A DNA stretch of 64,000 nucleotides from CAWEYO01 sp963813315 (lineage in GTDB: Bacteria > Pseudomonadota > Alphaproteobacteria > Rhizobiales > Rhizobiaceae). The stretch covers positions 124,001 to 188,000 of the forward strand of contig CAWEYO010000017.1 in assembly GCA_963813315.1 (NCBI GenBank), given 5' to 3'. The notes under the pieces were generated by a model. That model had not been told where the DNA came from, made no database searches, and worked only from the letters and a program-made list of their open reading frames with translations. Of the stretch, positions 26,685 through 39,595 are shown one piece after another (the first letter of the stretch is position 1; each line of letters starts with the position of its first letter). Position numbers and translations under genes: made by a program.

Positions 26685-27348
26685 CCAGCATGCGGAAAGC
26701 TGCTGCATGCGCAACCCGAAAAGGTAGAGGTTTTCAACGCTCCTGCCAAAGACGGCGCCTGACGACAATCTGCGTGGGAGACCAAAAGCATCAAAATGGC
26801 CCGCTATCGCGGATTTCATACGGTCCGCCACAATGACGACATTTTCAATGCCTGATGCAAATACCTAGCGGACGATATATCGAGAATCGGCGGGACGAAT
26901 TTTCTCGGAGACCTTGGGGGCGGGCAACCGTGGAATCCCGGACGTGGCAAGGAAGATTACTGCATTGCGGATTTCTGGTTGAAGGCGCTTTTTAAGGAAT
27001 TGGTTGAGGTCATTGCAAGCCGTGCCTGCCGCAGGATATTCAAGTAAACTTGGCGAGTTGCGGACGTTCTCCGTGGAATGCAAGTGTATTTTTGTTGCAT
27101 TGCAAAATGGAAATTGCCCGTGCGGCAATATACGATGGAGCGAAGATCGTCCTAAGAGCCTGACTCAAAAGTCATCACGTCGTGGCGAAAATGATCATTT
27201 GACAACCGGAGCGGGTGTACGAGCCGGCACGCGAGCCCCGGAAGTGCGAAAATGGCCACTTGCGGCCGGCCTTGGCGGCTCTAAAACGGTTTTGGGCGTG
27301 GGCTGCCAGCGACGACGCAGCCCGATTTCTGCAGCATGGAATGACTGA

Positions 27349-30300
27349 ATGAATATCCGGACCGAACCCGCCCAACTGCAAGCAGGAATTCACCCGCTCC
27401 CTGCTGATGCCGAACTTCCGATCCGTTCGACTTTTCTCCCCGAAGAAAAGCTGAGGAAGCTGGGTGAAAGCCTTGCCAAGGGTGAAATTGAGTTCTTTTA
27501 CGGCCTTGACACTTTTGACTTTCAGCAACGCAATCGCGAAAACGCAACAAAAATTCTGGAAGTCTACCGGCTTACCAACGATGCCCAGGCGCGCGGTGAG
27601 GTAATTACACCGGCCGCTCAATGGCTGCTCGACAACCACTATCTTGTCGAGGAAACGATCTTCCAGATCCGGCGCGATCTGCCGCGCCAATTCTATCGGG
27701 AGCTTCCGACCATGAGTGTCGGCGGCCACCGGATACCGCGCGCGCTGGCGCTCGCATGGATCTATGTCGCCCATGTCGACAGCATGGTGTCGGCAGATAT
27801 GTTCCAGGCCATCGTCGAAGGCTATCAGTCAGTTGAGCCTTTGCGCATCGGCGAAATCTGGGCGCTGCCTTCGCTTCTGCGCTTCGTCCTCATCGAGAAC
27901 CTGCGCCGGTTGGCTCTGCGCGTGAACCGGGCGCGCGAAATGAGACAAATCGCCAACTCGGTGGCGGATACGTTGCTCTCTGCAGGCGACGGTGACCGGC
28001 AGGACATTCTTGGCGGCTATGCCGCCCATGGGCGGGACACGACGTTTGCCACGCAGCTTCTCTACCGGTTACGCGACGGGTCGCAGAACGCCGGCAAGGC
28101 GCTGGTCTGGCTGGAAGGCGAACTGGAAAAGTCGGGCTCGGACGCCGAGGAAATCATCATCGCCGAACACCGCACGCTGTCGAGCGGCAACGTGACGACC
28201 GGCAACATCATCCGCGGGCTCAGGAAGATCAACGATATCGACTGGACCGAATGGTTTGAGGCGATCAGCCGGGTCGACGCACTGTTGCGGGAACGGACCG
28301 ATTTTGCCGCGCTCGACTTTCCCTCGCGCGACCATTACCGTCAGGCGATCGAAGACTTGGCACGTCGCTCCCAGCTCAGCGAGTACTACGTAGCCGACCG
28401 CGCATTGCAGCTCGCCGGAACAACGCCCCCCTCGGGAACCGCCGAGGCCGATGCCGCCCCGACACAGCCGGATGCGGACGACATCGGCTTCCTGCTGGTC
28501 GGTCCCCGGCGCGAAGAGCTTGAACAGGCGATTGGCTATCGCCCTTCCTTCGGCAGAAGGTTCAACCGTTCCTTCCAGAAGAGCGGCTGGGCCGGAATTG
28601 CGGTCCCTGTGGCGCTCCTGACCGCGCTTTTCTTGTGGGTGACGGGCGCGGCTCTCGCCGCACTGGGACTTTCGGGCGTCGCGATTGGGGTGATGCTCGT
28701 TCTTTTTGCATTTCCGGCGACGGAGGCGACGCTCGGCTTCTTCTACACGGCGGTGCTCCTGTTCCTCAAGCCGACCAGCCTGATAGGCTATGAATACAAG
28801 GACGGTATTCCGGCCCAGGAGCGAACCATTGTCGTCATCCCCGTACTGATCGGTTCCCGCGACGATATCGAGGAAAATGTCCGCAATCTCGAGGTCCACT
28901 ATCTCGGCAACAGTAAGGGCGACGTCCGATTCGCCTTGCTTTCGGATTGGCCTGACAGCGATCTCGAGCAGAGACCATCCGACCTGCAACTGCTGGCCTT
29001 TGCGCGCGAAGAGATCGCCAGGCTGAACCACCGGTATCCATGCCAGGGCTCTCTCCGTTTTCACCTGCTGCATCGCCGACGCCTCTACAATGAGGCGCAG
29101 GGCTGCTGGATGGGCTGGGAACGCAAGCGCGGCAAGTTGCACGAGTTCAACCGGCTTCTGCGCGGCGATGTGGATACGACCTTCCTGCCGCCCACCGATC
29201 CGCTGCCGGAGGGCGTCGTTTTTGTGATGACGCTCGATGCCGACACCCGCATGACACGCGATACCGTGACAAAGCTGGTCGGCAAGCTCGGACACCCCCT
29301 CAACCGGCCATGCCTCGACCCTGTGACCCGCCGCGTGACGGCGGGTTACGGCATCCTGCAGCCGCGTGTGACGGCCTCGCTGACAACCGGCGACGATGCC
29401 TCCTTCTTCCAGCGTGTTTTCTCGGCTAACCGCGGCCTTGATCCGTATGTCTTTGCGGTATCGGATGTCTATCAGGACGTCTTTGGCGAGGGTTCCTTCA
29501 CCGGCAAGGGTCTTTATCACATAGATGCGGTAGAGGCCGCGCTGGAAGGCCGTATTGCCGAAAACACGATACTGAGCCACGACCTGCTGGAGGGTGCCCT
29601 TGCCCGTTCGGCTTTGGTCACCGATGTCGAGGTCGTCGAGGACTACCCGACCCGCTACGCGGTGGACGCCTCGCGCCAGCATCGGTGGGCGCGCGGCGAC
29701 TGGCAGCTCCTGCCCTTCATCTTCGGCCGTGCCGCCCGCTCCGTGCCTGCGCTGTCGCGCTGGAAGATGGTCGACAACCTGCGCCGATCGGTGACCCCGG
29801 TCTTCTGGGTGCTGGCCTCGATAGCTGGCTGGACCCTGCTTCCGTTCAGCGCGGCGGTCCAGTGGCAAGCTCTGCTTATCCTTAGCCTGTTCATGGCACT
29901 GACGTTCGGCGTTATCGACTCGATCTTTCCGAGCAGCCGCGAAACGACCCTGCGCGGGCACATCAACGCCCTTGCGCGCGACTTTGCCTTCGGTACGGCG
30001 CAAGTGGCGCTCAAGACTGTGCTGATCGCCGACGCGGCCTGGATGATGGGCGACGCCATCTTTCGCACCCTCTACCGGCTTCTGGTCAGCCACAAAAACC
30101 TGCTCGAGTGGCGGACAGCCTCCCAGGCAGACAAGTCCCGCGGCGATGACATCAAGGCGCACTACCGGATGATGTTCGGCGCGGTGGTGATTGGCATCGC
30201 CGGCCCGCTGCTGCCGCTGCTGGCCGGGTCTTCCGGGGTCTATGTCGCTCTTATCTTCTCGCTTTTCTGGATATTCTCGCCGGCTTTTGCGTGGCTGGTC

Positions 30301-33300
30301 AGCCGTTCGGCCGAAAATGAGGACCGGCTGGACATTGCCGAGTCCGACAGGGTGAGACTTCGCACCATCGCGCGGCGGACCTGGCTCTATTTCGAGACAT
30401 TCGTCACGCACGAGCATCGCATGCTGCCGCCGGATAATTTCCAGGAAACGCCGGTACCAGTTGTCGCCAATCGCACGTCGCCGACGAATATCGGCGTCTA
30501 CTTTCTGTCGATTGTTTCGGCGCGCGATTTCGGATGGATCGGCCTTGCCGACGCGGTCGATCGCATCGATGCCACATTGACGACGATCGAGCACATGGAG
30601 CGACATCGCGGCCACCTCTACAACTGGTATGACACGAACACGCTGCAGCCGCTCCATCCGCTCTACATTTCGAGCGTCGACAGCGGCAATCTGGCGGGCC
30701 ACCTGATTGCATTGGCCGCCGCCTGCCAGGAATGGGCGGAAGCGCCGGCGGTTCACCTGCAGGGCGACTTCGACGGGTTGATCGATACCGTGGCGATCCT
30801 CGAGGAAAGCCTCGACGCGCTGCCTGACGATCGCCGCCAGCTAAGGCCGCTGCGCAAGCGGCTGCGCGACCGGATCGTAGGCATGCGGCGCGCCGTCGAG
30901 ACCATCAAGAACGAGCCGGAAATGGCCTCGATCCGCACGATCAACCTCGCCGTGATCGCCGCCGAGTTGCACAAGCTCGCCGATTCCATCCATCACGAGA
31001 CAGGTTCTGCTAGAAGCGAGGAGCTGGCCGGCTGGGCTACCAGGCTCGAAGCCACGTGCGAGGCGCATGTGCATGACGCCCATAGCGACCAAACCAGTCT
31101 CGGCCCGTTGCGCAAGAGGCTGGAACAACTGCGCGACCGTGCGCGCAAATTCGCCTTCGAGATGGATTTCTCGTTCCTGCTCAGGCGCGACCGCAAGCTG
31201 CTGGCCATCGGCTACAGGGTCGAGGAGCATCAGCTCGACGAGAGCTGCTACGACCTTCTGGCCTCCGAGGCGCGCCTGACCAGCCTGTTCGCGATTGCAA
31301 AGGGCGACGTCCACACGGAACACTGGTTCCGGCTTGGCCGGCCGATGGTCGAGATCGGGTTCCGAGGAGCCCTGATGTCCTGGTCGGGGTCGATGTTTGA
31401 ATATTTGATGCCCCCACTCGTGATGAAGGAGCCGCAGGGAGGCATTCTCAATCAAACCAGCAACCTCGTCATCAGGCGGCAGATTCAATACGCCCGCTCG
31501 AAACAGATCCCTTGGGGCATTTCGGAAGCCGCCTACAACGGCCGCGACCGGGAAATGACCTACCAATATACCAACTTCGGCGTGCCCGGCCTCGGACTTA
31601 AGCGCGGACTGGCGCAGAATACCGTTATCGCTCCGTATGCGTCAGCACTTGCGGCTCAGTTCATGCCTCACGAGGCGGTGGAGAATCTTCGCCGTCTCCG
31701 GCTGATCGGGGCAATGGGCCGCTACGGCTACTACGACGCGGTCGATTTTACGCCGCAACGCGTCCCCGAGGGCGACCGCCGCGCGATCGTGCAAAACTAT
31801 ATGGCGCACCACCAGGGCATGTCGATCGTTGCCATTGCCAACGCGGTATTCGAGGGCCGCATGCGTGATCGCTTCCATAGCGATCCGGTTATCGAGTCGG
31901 CGGAATTGCTGCTCCAGGAAAAGGCGCCGCGCGATGTTCCGGTCGCCATCGTCAAGCCGGAGGCGGCCGAACGCAGCAAGGCCGAAATCTCCGAAGTCAG
32001 CCCCGACACGCGCGTAATCCTCAACCCCCTCAGGGCACTGCGCGCGACCAGTGTCATGTCCAACGGCCACTATTCGGTGATGGTGACCGCGACCGGTTCC
32101 GGGTACAGCCGCTGGAACGATCTGGCCGTGACCCGGTGGCAGCCCGATCCAACAGAGGATCGTCTCGGCACCTACGTCTTTCTGTCGGACGTGGAGTCAG
32201 GAGACTGGTGGTCCGCCACGGCGGAGCCGAAGCGCGCGCCAGACGAGACGTCCCAAACCCTGTTCTGCGACGACAAGGCGACGTTCATAAAGACGGTGGG
32301 CTCCCTGCGTTCGGAAGTCGAATGCATCGTGGTATCGGAGGGCAACGGCGAAGGCCGCCAAATCGTCATTTTCAACGACGGCAACACCGACCGCCAGATC
32401 GCGGTAACATCCCTTGCGGAACTCGTGCTCGCGCCGGAAATTTCCGACAGCGCCCATCCCGCCTTCTCGAAAATGTTCGTCGAGACGGAGATAACCGCCG
32501 ACAGAAGCGCGATCTTTGCCAAGCGTAAAAAGCGTGACGAGAACGACCCCGACATCGCGCTCGCGCATTTCGTTACCGGCGGCGCTGGCTTCGGGCGCGA
32601 CGTGGAGGCGGAAACCGACCGCCGCGCCTTCATCGGCCGCGGTCGTACCATTGCAAACGCCGCCGCGTTCGACCCGGGCGCCAGGCTTTCCGGCAACCAC
32701 GGGTTTGTGCTCGATCCGATTGTCGCGATCCGGCGCCGCGTAAAGGTTCCTGCCAAGAAGAAAGTCTCGCTGACGTTCTGGACCGTCGTAGGCGAAAACC
32801 GCGAAGAGGTTGAGGCGACGATGGCCCGTCTCGACCATTCCGAAAGCTTCTCGCGGCAAGCGATGCTTTCGTGGACGCGTTCCCAGGTCCAGACGCGGCA
32901 TATCGGGCTGACCCTCACGCAGGCCGCGAATGTACAGAAACTTGCCCGCTACCTGCTTTATCCGGACCCGTCGGTGCGGATTGCGGCGCAGGCAATCGCG
33001 ACCGGGCTCGGTCGCCAGTCGGCGCTTTGGCCGATGGCCATCTCAGGGGACTTTCCGATCTTCGTTCTGAGGATCGGCGATGCCGCCGATTTGGAGATTG
33101 TCACACAGACGCTGCGCTTCCAGGAATACATGCGCGCGCGTGGACTTGTGGCCGATCTTGTCATCGTCAACGAGCAGGCCGCCTCCTACGTCCAGGATCT
33201 GCAGCAGGCAATCGAATGGCTCTGCGAGAACAGCCGGCTGCGAGGAAGGGAGCTCGGTCCTCGGCAGCATATTTTCGCTGTCCGGCGGGACCTGATGGAC

Positions 33301-35917
33301 GAAGCCTCGTACCGCACGTTGCTCGCTGCCGCCCGCATCGCATTCCACACGCGCAACGGCACCGTCTTCGACCAGCTCGAGCGCGCCGAAGCCGCGGCAC
33401 TTACCACACGTGATGCCGCGATTGCTGCGCTGCATGAAAGAGCCGAGGTGCGCGGCCGGCCGGCGCTCGTCGCGCCTTTGCGCCCCGTTGCGAACCTGCA
33501 GACCGGTGCCGAGGGCCTTGCCTTCTGGAACGGCTTCGGAGGCTTCGACCGCGGCGGCCGCGACTATGTGGTGCGCCTGAGCGACGAGCGGTCGACGCCG
33601 CAGCCGTGGGTGAACGTCGTCGCCAATGCGTCGTTCGGCTTCCATACGTCAGCCGAAGGCGCTTCGTTCACCTGGAGCCGCAACAGCCGCGACTTCCAGC
33701 TCACCCCTTGGTCGAATGATCCGGTGAGCAACAGGCCGGGTGAGGCAATCTATGTATACGATCACGCGAGCGGGAGGGCGTTCTCGCCATTCGCCGCGAT
33801 CGCGCGCGACGTCTCGATGGTCTACGAAGCGCGGCACAGCCAGGGCCTGTCGACCTTCACGGCCAGGCGCGGCCCGCTCTCGATGGAAGTAACACAGCTT
33901 GTTGACGCGATCGACCCGGTGAAGATCTCCCGGCTGAAGATCAGGAACACCAGTTCCACACCGGCCAGATTGCGCATTTACGCCTATGCCGAGTGGGTGC
34001 TGGGCAGCAGTCGCGCGCGGTCCGCACCGTATATTGTTCCGTCGCGGGATGCCGATACCGGCGCGTTGCTCGCCCGCAATGCCTACAGCCTCGACTTTGG
34101 CGATCGTGTGGCGTTTCTGGCCAGCGACCGTGCAACGCATTCGGTCAGCTGCGACCGCCACGAATTCATAGGTTCCCGCGGCACCGTGGAGCTTCCTGAA
34201 ACCGTGGCAGCCGGCGCCTCACTCTCGAACCGTGTCGAAGCCGGATCCGATCCGTGCGCGGCCATGGCGCACGACATCGAAATCCCGGCCGGAGGAGAAG
34301 CAATGCTCCTCTGGCTGCTTGGGGATGCCGGCTCGTCGGAAGAGGCGGCGGCGCTGGTCGCGCGCCATCGCGCCCGCGACTTCGACGAGCGTATTTCCGA
34401 AGTGACCAAAACCTGGCGCGGGTTCCTCGAAACGCTGCAGGTCGAGACGCCCGATAAGGCGTTCGACAGCATCGTCAATCATTGGCTGCCCTACCAAAGC
34501 CTTGCCTGCCGCATCCGCGCCCGCTCGGCGTTCTATCAGGCGAGCGGCGCCTTCGGCTTCCGCGACCAATTGCAGGACACTTTGGCGCTTCTGCTTCACG
34601 ATCCGAAACTGGCACATGCGCAAATCCTCAACGCCGCCGGCCGCCAGTTCCAGGAAGGCGATGTCCAACACTGGTGGCTGCCGCGTACGGGCGCGGGTGT
34701 CCGCACAACGATTTCGGACGATGTGGTCTGGCTTGGATATGCGGTCGCGCACTACGTCAACGTCACGGGCGATCGGTCCATTCTCCAGGAAAGAGTGCAT
34801 TTCATCGAGGGCCAGCAGTTGCAGCCGGCAGAACATGATGCGTTCTTCACACCGGAGACCTCGAAAGCAGAAGCTACTCTCTACGAACATTGCGCGCGCG
34901 CGCTCGATCTCGCCGTCAGACGCACCGGCCCGAGCGGACTGCCGCTGATCCTTGGCGGAGACTGGAACGACGGCATGAACCGCGTGGGCGCCGAAGGCCG
35001 CGGCGAAAGCGTCTGGTTGGGTTGGTTCCTGTTGAAGGCGCTCGCGGACTTTGTCCCGATTGCCGAAGATCGCAAGGACGCCAAGCGCGCGCAAAGTTGG
35101 AACAAGCACGCGAAATCGCTGAAGCGGGCGCTCGAGAACGCGGCCTGGGACGGCGAATGGTATCGCCGCGGTACCTACGACGATGGGTCGCCGCTCGGTT
35201 CGCGGGAGTCCGATGAATGCCAAATCGATTTCGATCGCCCAGTCATGGAGCGTGCTTTCCGGGCATGGCGACCCGGCACGGTCCGAGACCGCGATGAATT
35301 CGGCGATAAAGCGGCTGGTCGATGAAGAACTGAAAATCGTAAAGCTGTTCGCGCCCCCCTTCGCCAATACGGAGAAGGAACCGGGCTACATCAAGAGCTA
35401 CCCCCCCGGCGTGCGCGAAAACGGCGGACAGTATACGCACGCAGCCACGTGGTTCGTCATCGCCCTGGCCGAAATGGGCAGGACCGACGATGCGTGGCGC
35501 GCTTTCCAGATGCTCAACCCGGTCAACCACGCGCTGGATGCCGATGCGGCCGAGCATTACAGGGTCGAGCCCTACGTGGTTGCGGCCGATATCTACTCGC
35601 AGGGGACGAAAGGCGGGCGCGGCGGCTGGACCTGGTATACGGGCTCGGCGGGCTGGCTCTACCGCGCTGCTGTCGAGGGTATTTTGGGAATCCGCAAGCA
35701 GGGCGACCGGTTGCGCATTGAACCGAGGCTCCCGTCACACTGGGAAGGCTATTCGATCACGATCAATCTCGCTGGCGCGACATACAATATCCGTGTAAAA
35801 AAAGAAGAGGGTGCAAAGACTGCGGTTATTGAAGTCAATGGACGCAAAATAAAGGACCAAACAATACAGCTTTCGGATGGCGGCGAGCGAGATGTTCTTG
35901 TGACTATTCCGGCTTGA
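27349..35917 (+). CDS. ndvB: Cyclic beta-1,2-glucan synthase (frameshifted near 3' end)
   Basis: A very large inner-membrane enzyme that builds and cyclises periplasmic beta-1,2-glucan from UDP-glucose. Reading from MNIRTEPAQLQ: an N-terminal region, membrane helices (VALLTALFLWVTGAALAALGLSGVAIGVMLVLFAF), a glycosyltransferase-84 domain (FVMTLDADTRM; ARGDWQLLPF), more membrane helices, a glucoamylase-like domain (AYNGRDREMTYQYTNFGVPGLGLKRG), and a glycoside hydrolase-94 C-terminal half (GDWNDGMNRVG). Near 35231 the frame shifts: DECQID should continue SIAQSWSVLSGHGDPARSE, which lies one base over and runs to 35917. Removing one T from a TTT gives about 2,855 residues, normal for the family. 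It is followed by ndvA. Confidence 0.93.
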
Positions 35918-36148
35918 CCTCAAGACCAAATTTGATCATCCGTCGACACGCGCGGCCTTGCTTTCGCCCTAGTGTCGCCATTTTTTCCTTATTTGTCAGC
36001 TTGTTACGCGATCACGTCAGGTTACCGCCGCTGCATATTGTTGTCCAACGTTTGGGAACCTGCGTCACACGGAAGCATTGTAAAGTGTAGCTCCAATCTG
36101 TACGTGTCGCGCCGTCGCAGTGCACAATTTTCCCCCCGGGGGTTGCCA

Positions 36149-37924
36149 GTGTCTTTGTTCGAAGTCTACTTGAGAGCGCTCCGGCACCTTGCTCCCGCAA
36201 AGCGCCGGGTTTTTTTCATCTGTGCGGCGAATATCGTGCTGGCGATGGTGTCGGTTGCAGAGCCGGCGCTGTTCGGCCGTATCATCGACGCGATCTCGGA
36301 CAAGAGCGATGTGGCTCCGACCCTCGCTCTGTGGGCGGGGCTCGGGGCGTTCAACATCGTCGCGGTCGTGCTCATCGCGCGCGGCGCCGATCGCCTGGCG
36401 CACGAAATGCGAGCGGGGGTCCTCACCGAGTCCTTCGAGCGCGTCATCACCATGCCCCTTGCCTGGCATCACGAGCGCGGCACATCGAACACGCTGCATA
36501 CGTTGCAGCGAGCCGTCGAGACCCTTTTCAGTCTTTGGCTGGAATTCATGCGCCAGCATCTGGTAGCAGCTGTAACTTTGGTACTGCTTGTTCCGACCGC
36601 ACTGTCGATGGACCTGCGCATGTCAGCGGTGCTGCTCTGCCTCGGCGGCCTCTACATCGCAATCGATCGGCTGGTGATGCGCAGGACAAAGGAAGGACAG
36701 GCTACGGTCGAACGCCACTATCATCGCGTGTTCTCCCATGTCAGCGATTCTATCGGCAACGTGTCGGTTCTGCAGAGCTACAATCGCGTGAGCGAGGAAA
36801 CCAAGGCACTCAGGGAATATACCCAGCAGCTCGTCAGCGCACAGTATCCGGTGCTCGACTGGTGGGCGCTTGCCGCAGCACTTCACCGGCTTGCCTCGAC
36901 TGTTTCGATGATGATCGTCCTTTTGATCGGCGCGCTGCTGGTCACGCACGGGCATTTGCGCATCGGCGATATCGTCGCCTTTACCGGCTTTGCGACGTTG
37001 CTCATCAGCCGCCTCGACCAGATCACCGCTTTTGTCCACCAAGTGTTTGATGCCCGCACCAAGCTGGAAGAGTTCTATGCGCTGGAGGGCGCCTGGGCGA
37101 TACGCCAGGAGCCCGAGGGGCTGCGCGAGTTGGCTAGCGCGACCGGCTACGTGCGGTTCGAGAATGTCGGCTTCAAGTTCCCCAATTGCGGTCATGGCGT
37201 CACCAACATCTCGTTCGAAGTGCAGGCAGGGGAAACGATTGCCGTCGTCGGCCCAACCGGCGCCGGCAAGACGACGCTGATCAACCTTCTCCAGCGCGTC
37301 TACGACCCTGACGAGGGACGCATCCTGATCGACGGCATTGACACCCGCACGGTCAGCCGCAAGTCGCTGCGCCAGTCGATCGCCACCGTGTTCCAGGACG
37401 CCGGTTTGTTCAACCGTTCCATCGAAGACAATATTCGGGTGGGCTGCGAGACCGCGAGCTATAGCGATATCCACGCGGCTGCCCAGGCGGCGGCCGCTCA
37501 GGACTTCATACTTTCGAAGTGCGACGGCTACGACACGCTTGTCGGCGAGCGCGGCGGAAAGCTCTCCGGCGGCGAACGTCAGCGCATCGCGATTGCGCGC
37601 GCCGTGCTCAAGAATGCCCCCATCCTGGTGCTTGACGAGGCTACCAGCGCACTCGACGTCGAGACGGAAGCGCGCGTCAAGGAAGCGATCGATCGGCTTC
37701 GCGACGGACGCACGACTTTCATCATCGCTCACCGGCTGACGACGGTTCGCGACGCCGACCGGGTCATATTCATGGACAACGGCCACATCATCGAGCAGGG
37801 CGCTTTCCACGAACTCGCCGTGAGCAACGGACGCTTTGCCGGCCTCTTGCGTGCTGGCGGCCTGCTGAACGACGAGGAAGTGCGCCGCCTGAGCCGGATT
37901 TCCGTTCCAGGCGAGGCAGCCTAA
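36149..37924 (+). CDS. ndvA: Cyclic beta-1,2-glucan ABC exporter
   Basis: A 591-residue fused membrane-ATPase half transporter. The GTG at 36149 gives the start MSLFEVYLRALRHLAP typical of NdvA; upstream in-frame sequence does not look coding. Six membrane helices span about residues 20-300. The ATPase has Walker A GPTGAGKTT, signature LSGGERQR and Walker B ILVLDEA. It exports cyclic beta-1,2-glucan to the periplasm, acting with ndvB just upstream (231-base gap). Its last four bases overlap the end of the convergent LigD-type gene. Confidence 0.93.
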   Translation: MSLFEVYLRALRHLAPAKRRVFFICAANIVLAMVSVAEPALFGRIIDAISDKSDVAPTLALWAGLGAFNIVAVVLIARGADRLAHEMRAGVLTESFERVITMPLAWHHERGTSNTLHTLQRAVETLFSLWLEFMRQHLVAAVTLVLLVPTALSMDLRMSAVLLCLGGLYIAIDRLVMRRTKEGQATVERHYHRVFSHVSDSIGNVSVLQSYNRVSEETKALREYTQQLVSAQYPVLDWWALAAALHRLASTVSMMIVLLIGALLVTHGHLRIGDIVAFTGFATLLISRLDQITAFVHQVFDARTKLEEFYALEGAWAIRQEPEGLRELASATGYVRFENVGFKFPNCGHGVTNISFEVQAGETIAVVGPTGAGKTTLINLLQRVYDPDEGRILIDGIDTRTVSRKSLRQSIATVFQDAGLFNRSIEDNIRVGCETASYSDIHAAAQAAAAQDFILSKCDGYDTLVGERGGKLSGGERQRIAIARAVLKNAPILVLDEATSALDVETEARVKEAIDRLRDGRTTFIIAHRLTTVRDADRVIFMDNGHIIEQGAFHELAVSNGRFAGLLRAGGLLNDEEVRRLSRISVPGEAA

Positions 37925-38937
37925 CGGCTGCTTCGCCGGCCCGCCGATGCTAGTTTCAAAGAGACAGCGTCCTTCGCGCGTCCGAGGGTACGCGTGGCGC
38001 TGTGGTCGAATGCCAAGGCCCTTCGGCGCTTCCGATAATGCTTCCAGGGATCGTCCGCAGCCAACGCCTGGGCCAATTTCTGCCCGCCTATCCAGAAGTC
38101 TGCCGGCGACAGCCCGTCGAGTGCTTCCCATGGAACCGGCAGGGATACGGTCGCGCCACTCCTGGCACGGCTCGAATAGGCCGCAACCGTCGTAGCGCCT
38201 CGCGCATTGCGCAGGTAGTCGATGAAGATCCTTCCCCTACGAGCGCTTTTCGACAATGTCGCCGTGTAGCGCCCCGGATCGGATTGCTCCATCGCGCGGG
38301 CGAAATCATGCGCGAACGACTTGACGGTTGCCCAATCCGCTTTCGGCTTTAGCGGCACAATTACATGGAAGCCCTTGCCTCCGGAAGTCTTCAGGAAACT
38401 CGGCAGGCCGAGGTCATCGAGCCGGCTCTTGACATCGAGCGTGGCCGCGCGGATGTCGGCGACATTCAATCCTTCGTCCGGATCGAGATCGAATACGATC
38501 TGGTCCGGCGTACCTATGGCGTCGAGCGTTGCACCCCATATGTGGATTTCGACGACGCCGAGCTGTACCAGCGCGGCGACCCCGTCGAAGTCGCGAATGG
38601 AGAGAACCTCTTCGCCATCGTCCGGGTCCTTCGATGTGAAGATCGCCTCGTGCATTCCCTGCATTGCGTGCTTCTGGAAAAAGCGCTGCCCCTTTATGCC
38701 GTCCGGGGCGCGCACCAGCGCCAGCGGCCGGTTCATGACGAAGCCCTTCATGCGTGGCCAGACGGCAGCATAGTGCTGCAACAAATCCTGCTTGGTCACG
38801 TCTTCGTCCGGCCAGAGCTCCTTGTCCGGGCTGGAAAGGATGACCGATGTCCGGCGCCGCACTTTGCCGGATCGATCTCGCTGAACGGCCTTTTCCGTCG
38901 CGGGTTTCGGTCCCCTCGCAGGCTCCGGCTTTTCCAT
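37921..38937 (-). CDS. Stand-alone LigD-type DNA polymerase/primase domain protein
   Basis: About 338 residues from MEKPEPARGPKPATE; the longer frame upstream is not family-like. A Lys/Arg-rich leader is followed by SSPDKELWPDEDVTKQDLLQHY, the catalytic DLD (Asp150, Asp152 in IVFDLDPDEG), KTSGGKGFHVIVPL and RARSGATVSLPVPWEAL, all hallmarks of the archaeal-primase-like polymerase domain of LigD. No ligase or nuclease domain is present. Such separate modules act with Ku and a ligase in bacterial non-homologous end joining; neither partner is in the window. Confidence 0.87.
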   Translation of the reverse strand: MEKPEPARGPKPATEKAVQRDRSGKVRRRTSVILSSPDKELWPDEDVTKQDLLQHYAAVWPRMKGFVMNRPLALVRAPDGIKGQRFFQKHAMQGMHEAIFTSKDPDDGEEVLSIRDFDGVAALVQLGVVEIHIWGATLDAIGTPDQIVFDLDPDEGLNVADIRAATLDVKSRLDDLGLPSFLKTSGGKGFHVIVPLKPKADWATVKSFAHDFARAMEQSDPGRYTATLSKSARRGRIFIDYLRNARGATTVAAYSSRARSGATVSLPVPWEALDGLSPADFWIGGQKLAQALAADDPWKHYRKRRRALAFDHSATRTLGRAKDAVSLKLASAGRRSSR

Positions 38938-39309
38938 GACGACCTCCCGGCGGGCTCCTCGCGCGGACGTTTGGAATGAATGGTGGAGGAATGTTACCGT
39001 CCTTTGTTTGCGAGCCCAATGCAATTCATTGATCCGGTTCAGTAACGTTCGGGGACAGCACGAAAAGTTCGACGCTCACGAGACAACCACGGACCGGAAA
39101 TCGGCACTAAGCTTGGCGGGGATGCGACGCCGTGATAGGCGGCATCGGTTCGGGCGGCTCGCTGGCCGGGCTCGGCCCGTGCCCCGGCGGATGTTTTGCA
39201 ACGGGTCGGCAACAAAGTCTCGTCGTGCGGCCGAATGCCCGCCGAGAGGGCTGGACACGGCGGAAAGGTATGGCTATATGCGCGCCATTCCCCGGTTTCG
39301 CCGGTGTGT
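38938..39309. other. Spacer between the LigD-type gene and tRNA-Lys
   Basis: About 370 bases with no supported gene and no strong repeat. Presumably carries the promoters of both neighbours. Confidence 0.4.
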
Positions 39310-39385
<76 letters not shown>

Positions 39386-39595
39386 AATCCAAAGCATTGG
39401 AATTGTTATACTTTCAGGCAGACTGGCGTTCAAAAATGCAGCCTTGGTGCTGGACTTGCGAACGCTCTGCTTAAACAACTGCCTAAACAACCGGCGCGGC
39501 CAAGTGCCCGAGGGTTCAGGTGACGTCCCGGGGCAGTCGAACAAAGAGGCTAGTGTGGTATAATAGTACCATCGCAAGCAGCTCTGGTATGGGTT

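Larger units (their letters stand above)
26395..27348. other. Repeat-rich spacer upstream of ndvB
   Basis: No credible gene in about 950 bases. It holds a 45-base hairpin (26493-26537), a 148-bp palindromic repeat directly abutting it (26537-26684), and a partly related decayed sequence about 27200-27280 (ccggaagtgcgaaaatggccacttgcggccgg). The ndvB promoter should lie toward the right end; no confident -35/-10 pair is seen. Confidence 0.5.

Noticed and set aside
28069..30756. 895-codon minus-strand frame within ndvB
   Set aside because: It is antisense to highly conserved ndvB domains; its translation is His/Arg/Gln-rich and lacks any motif.
39386..39595. Possible integration site copy of the tRNA-Lys 3' end
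   Set aside because: I looked for a second ggttcgatcccgggcacaccc downstream and saw none in the window, so no attachment repeat is claimed.
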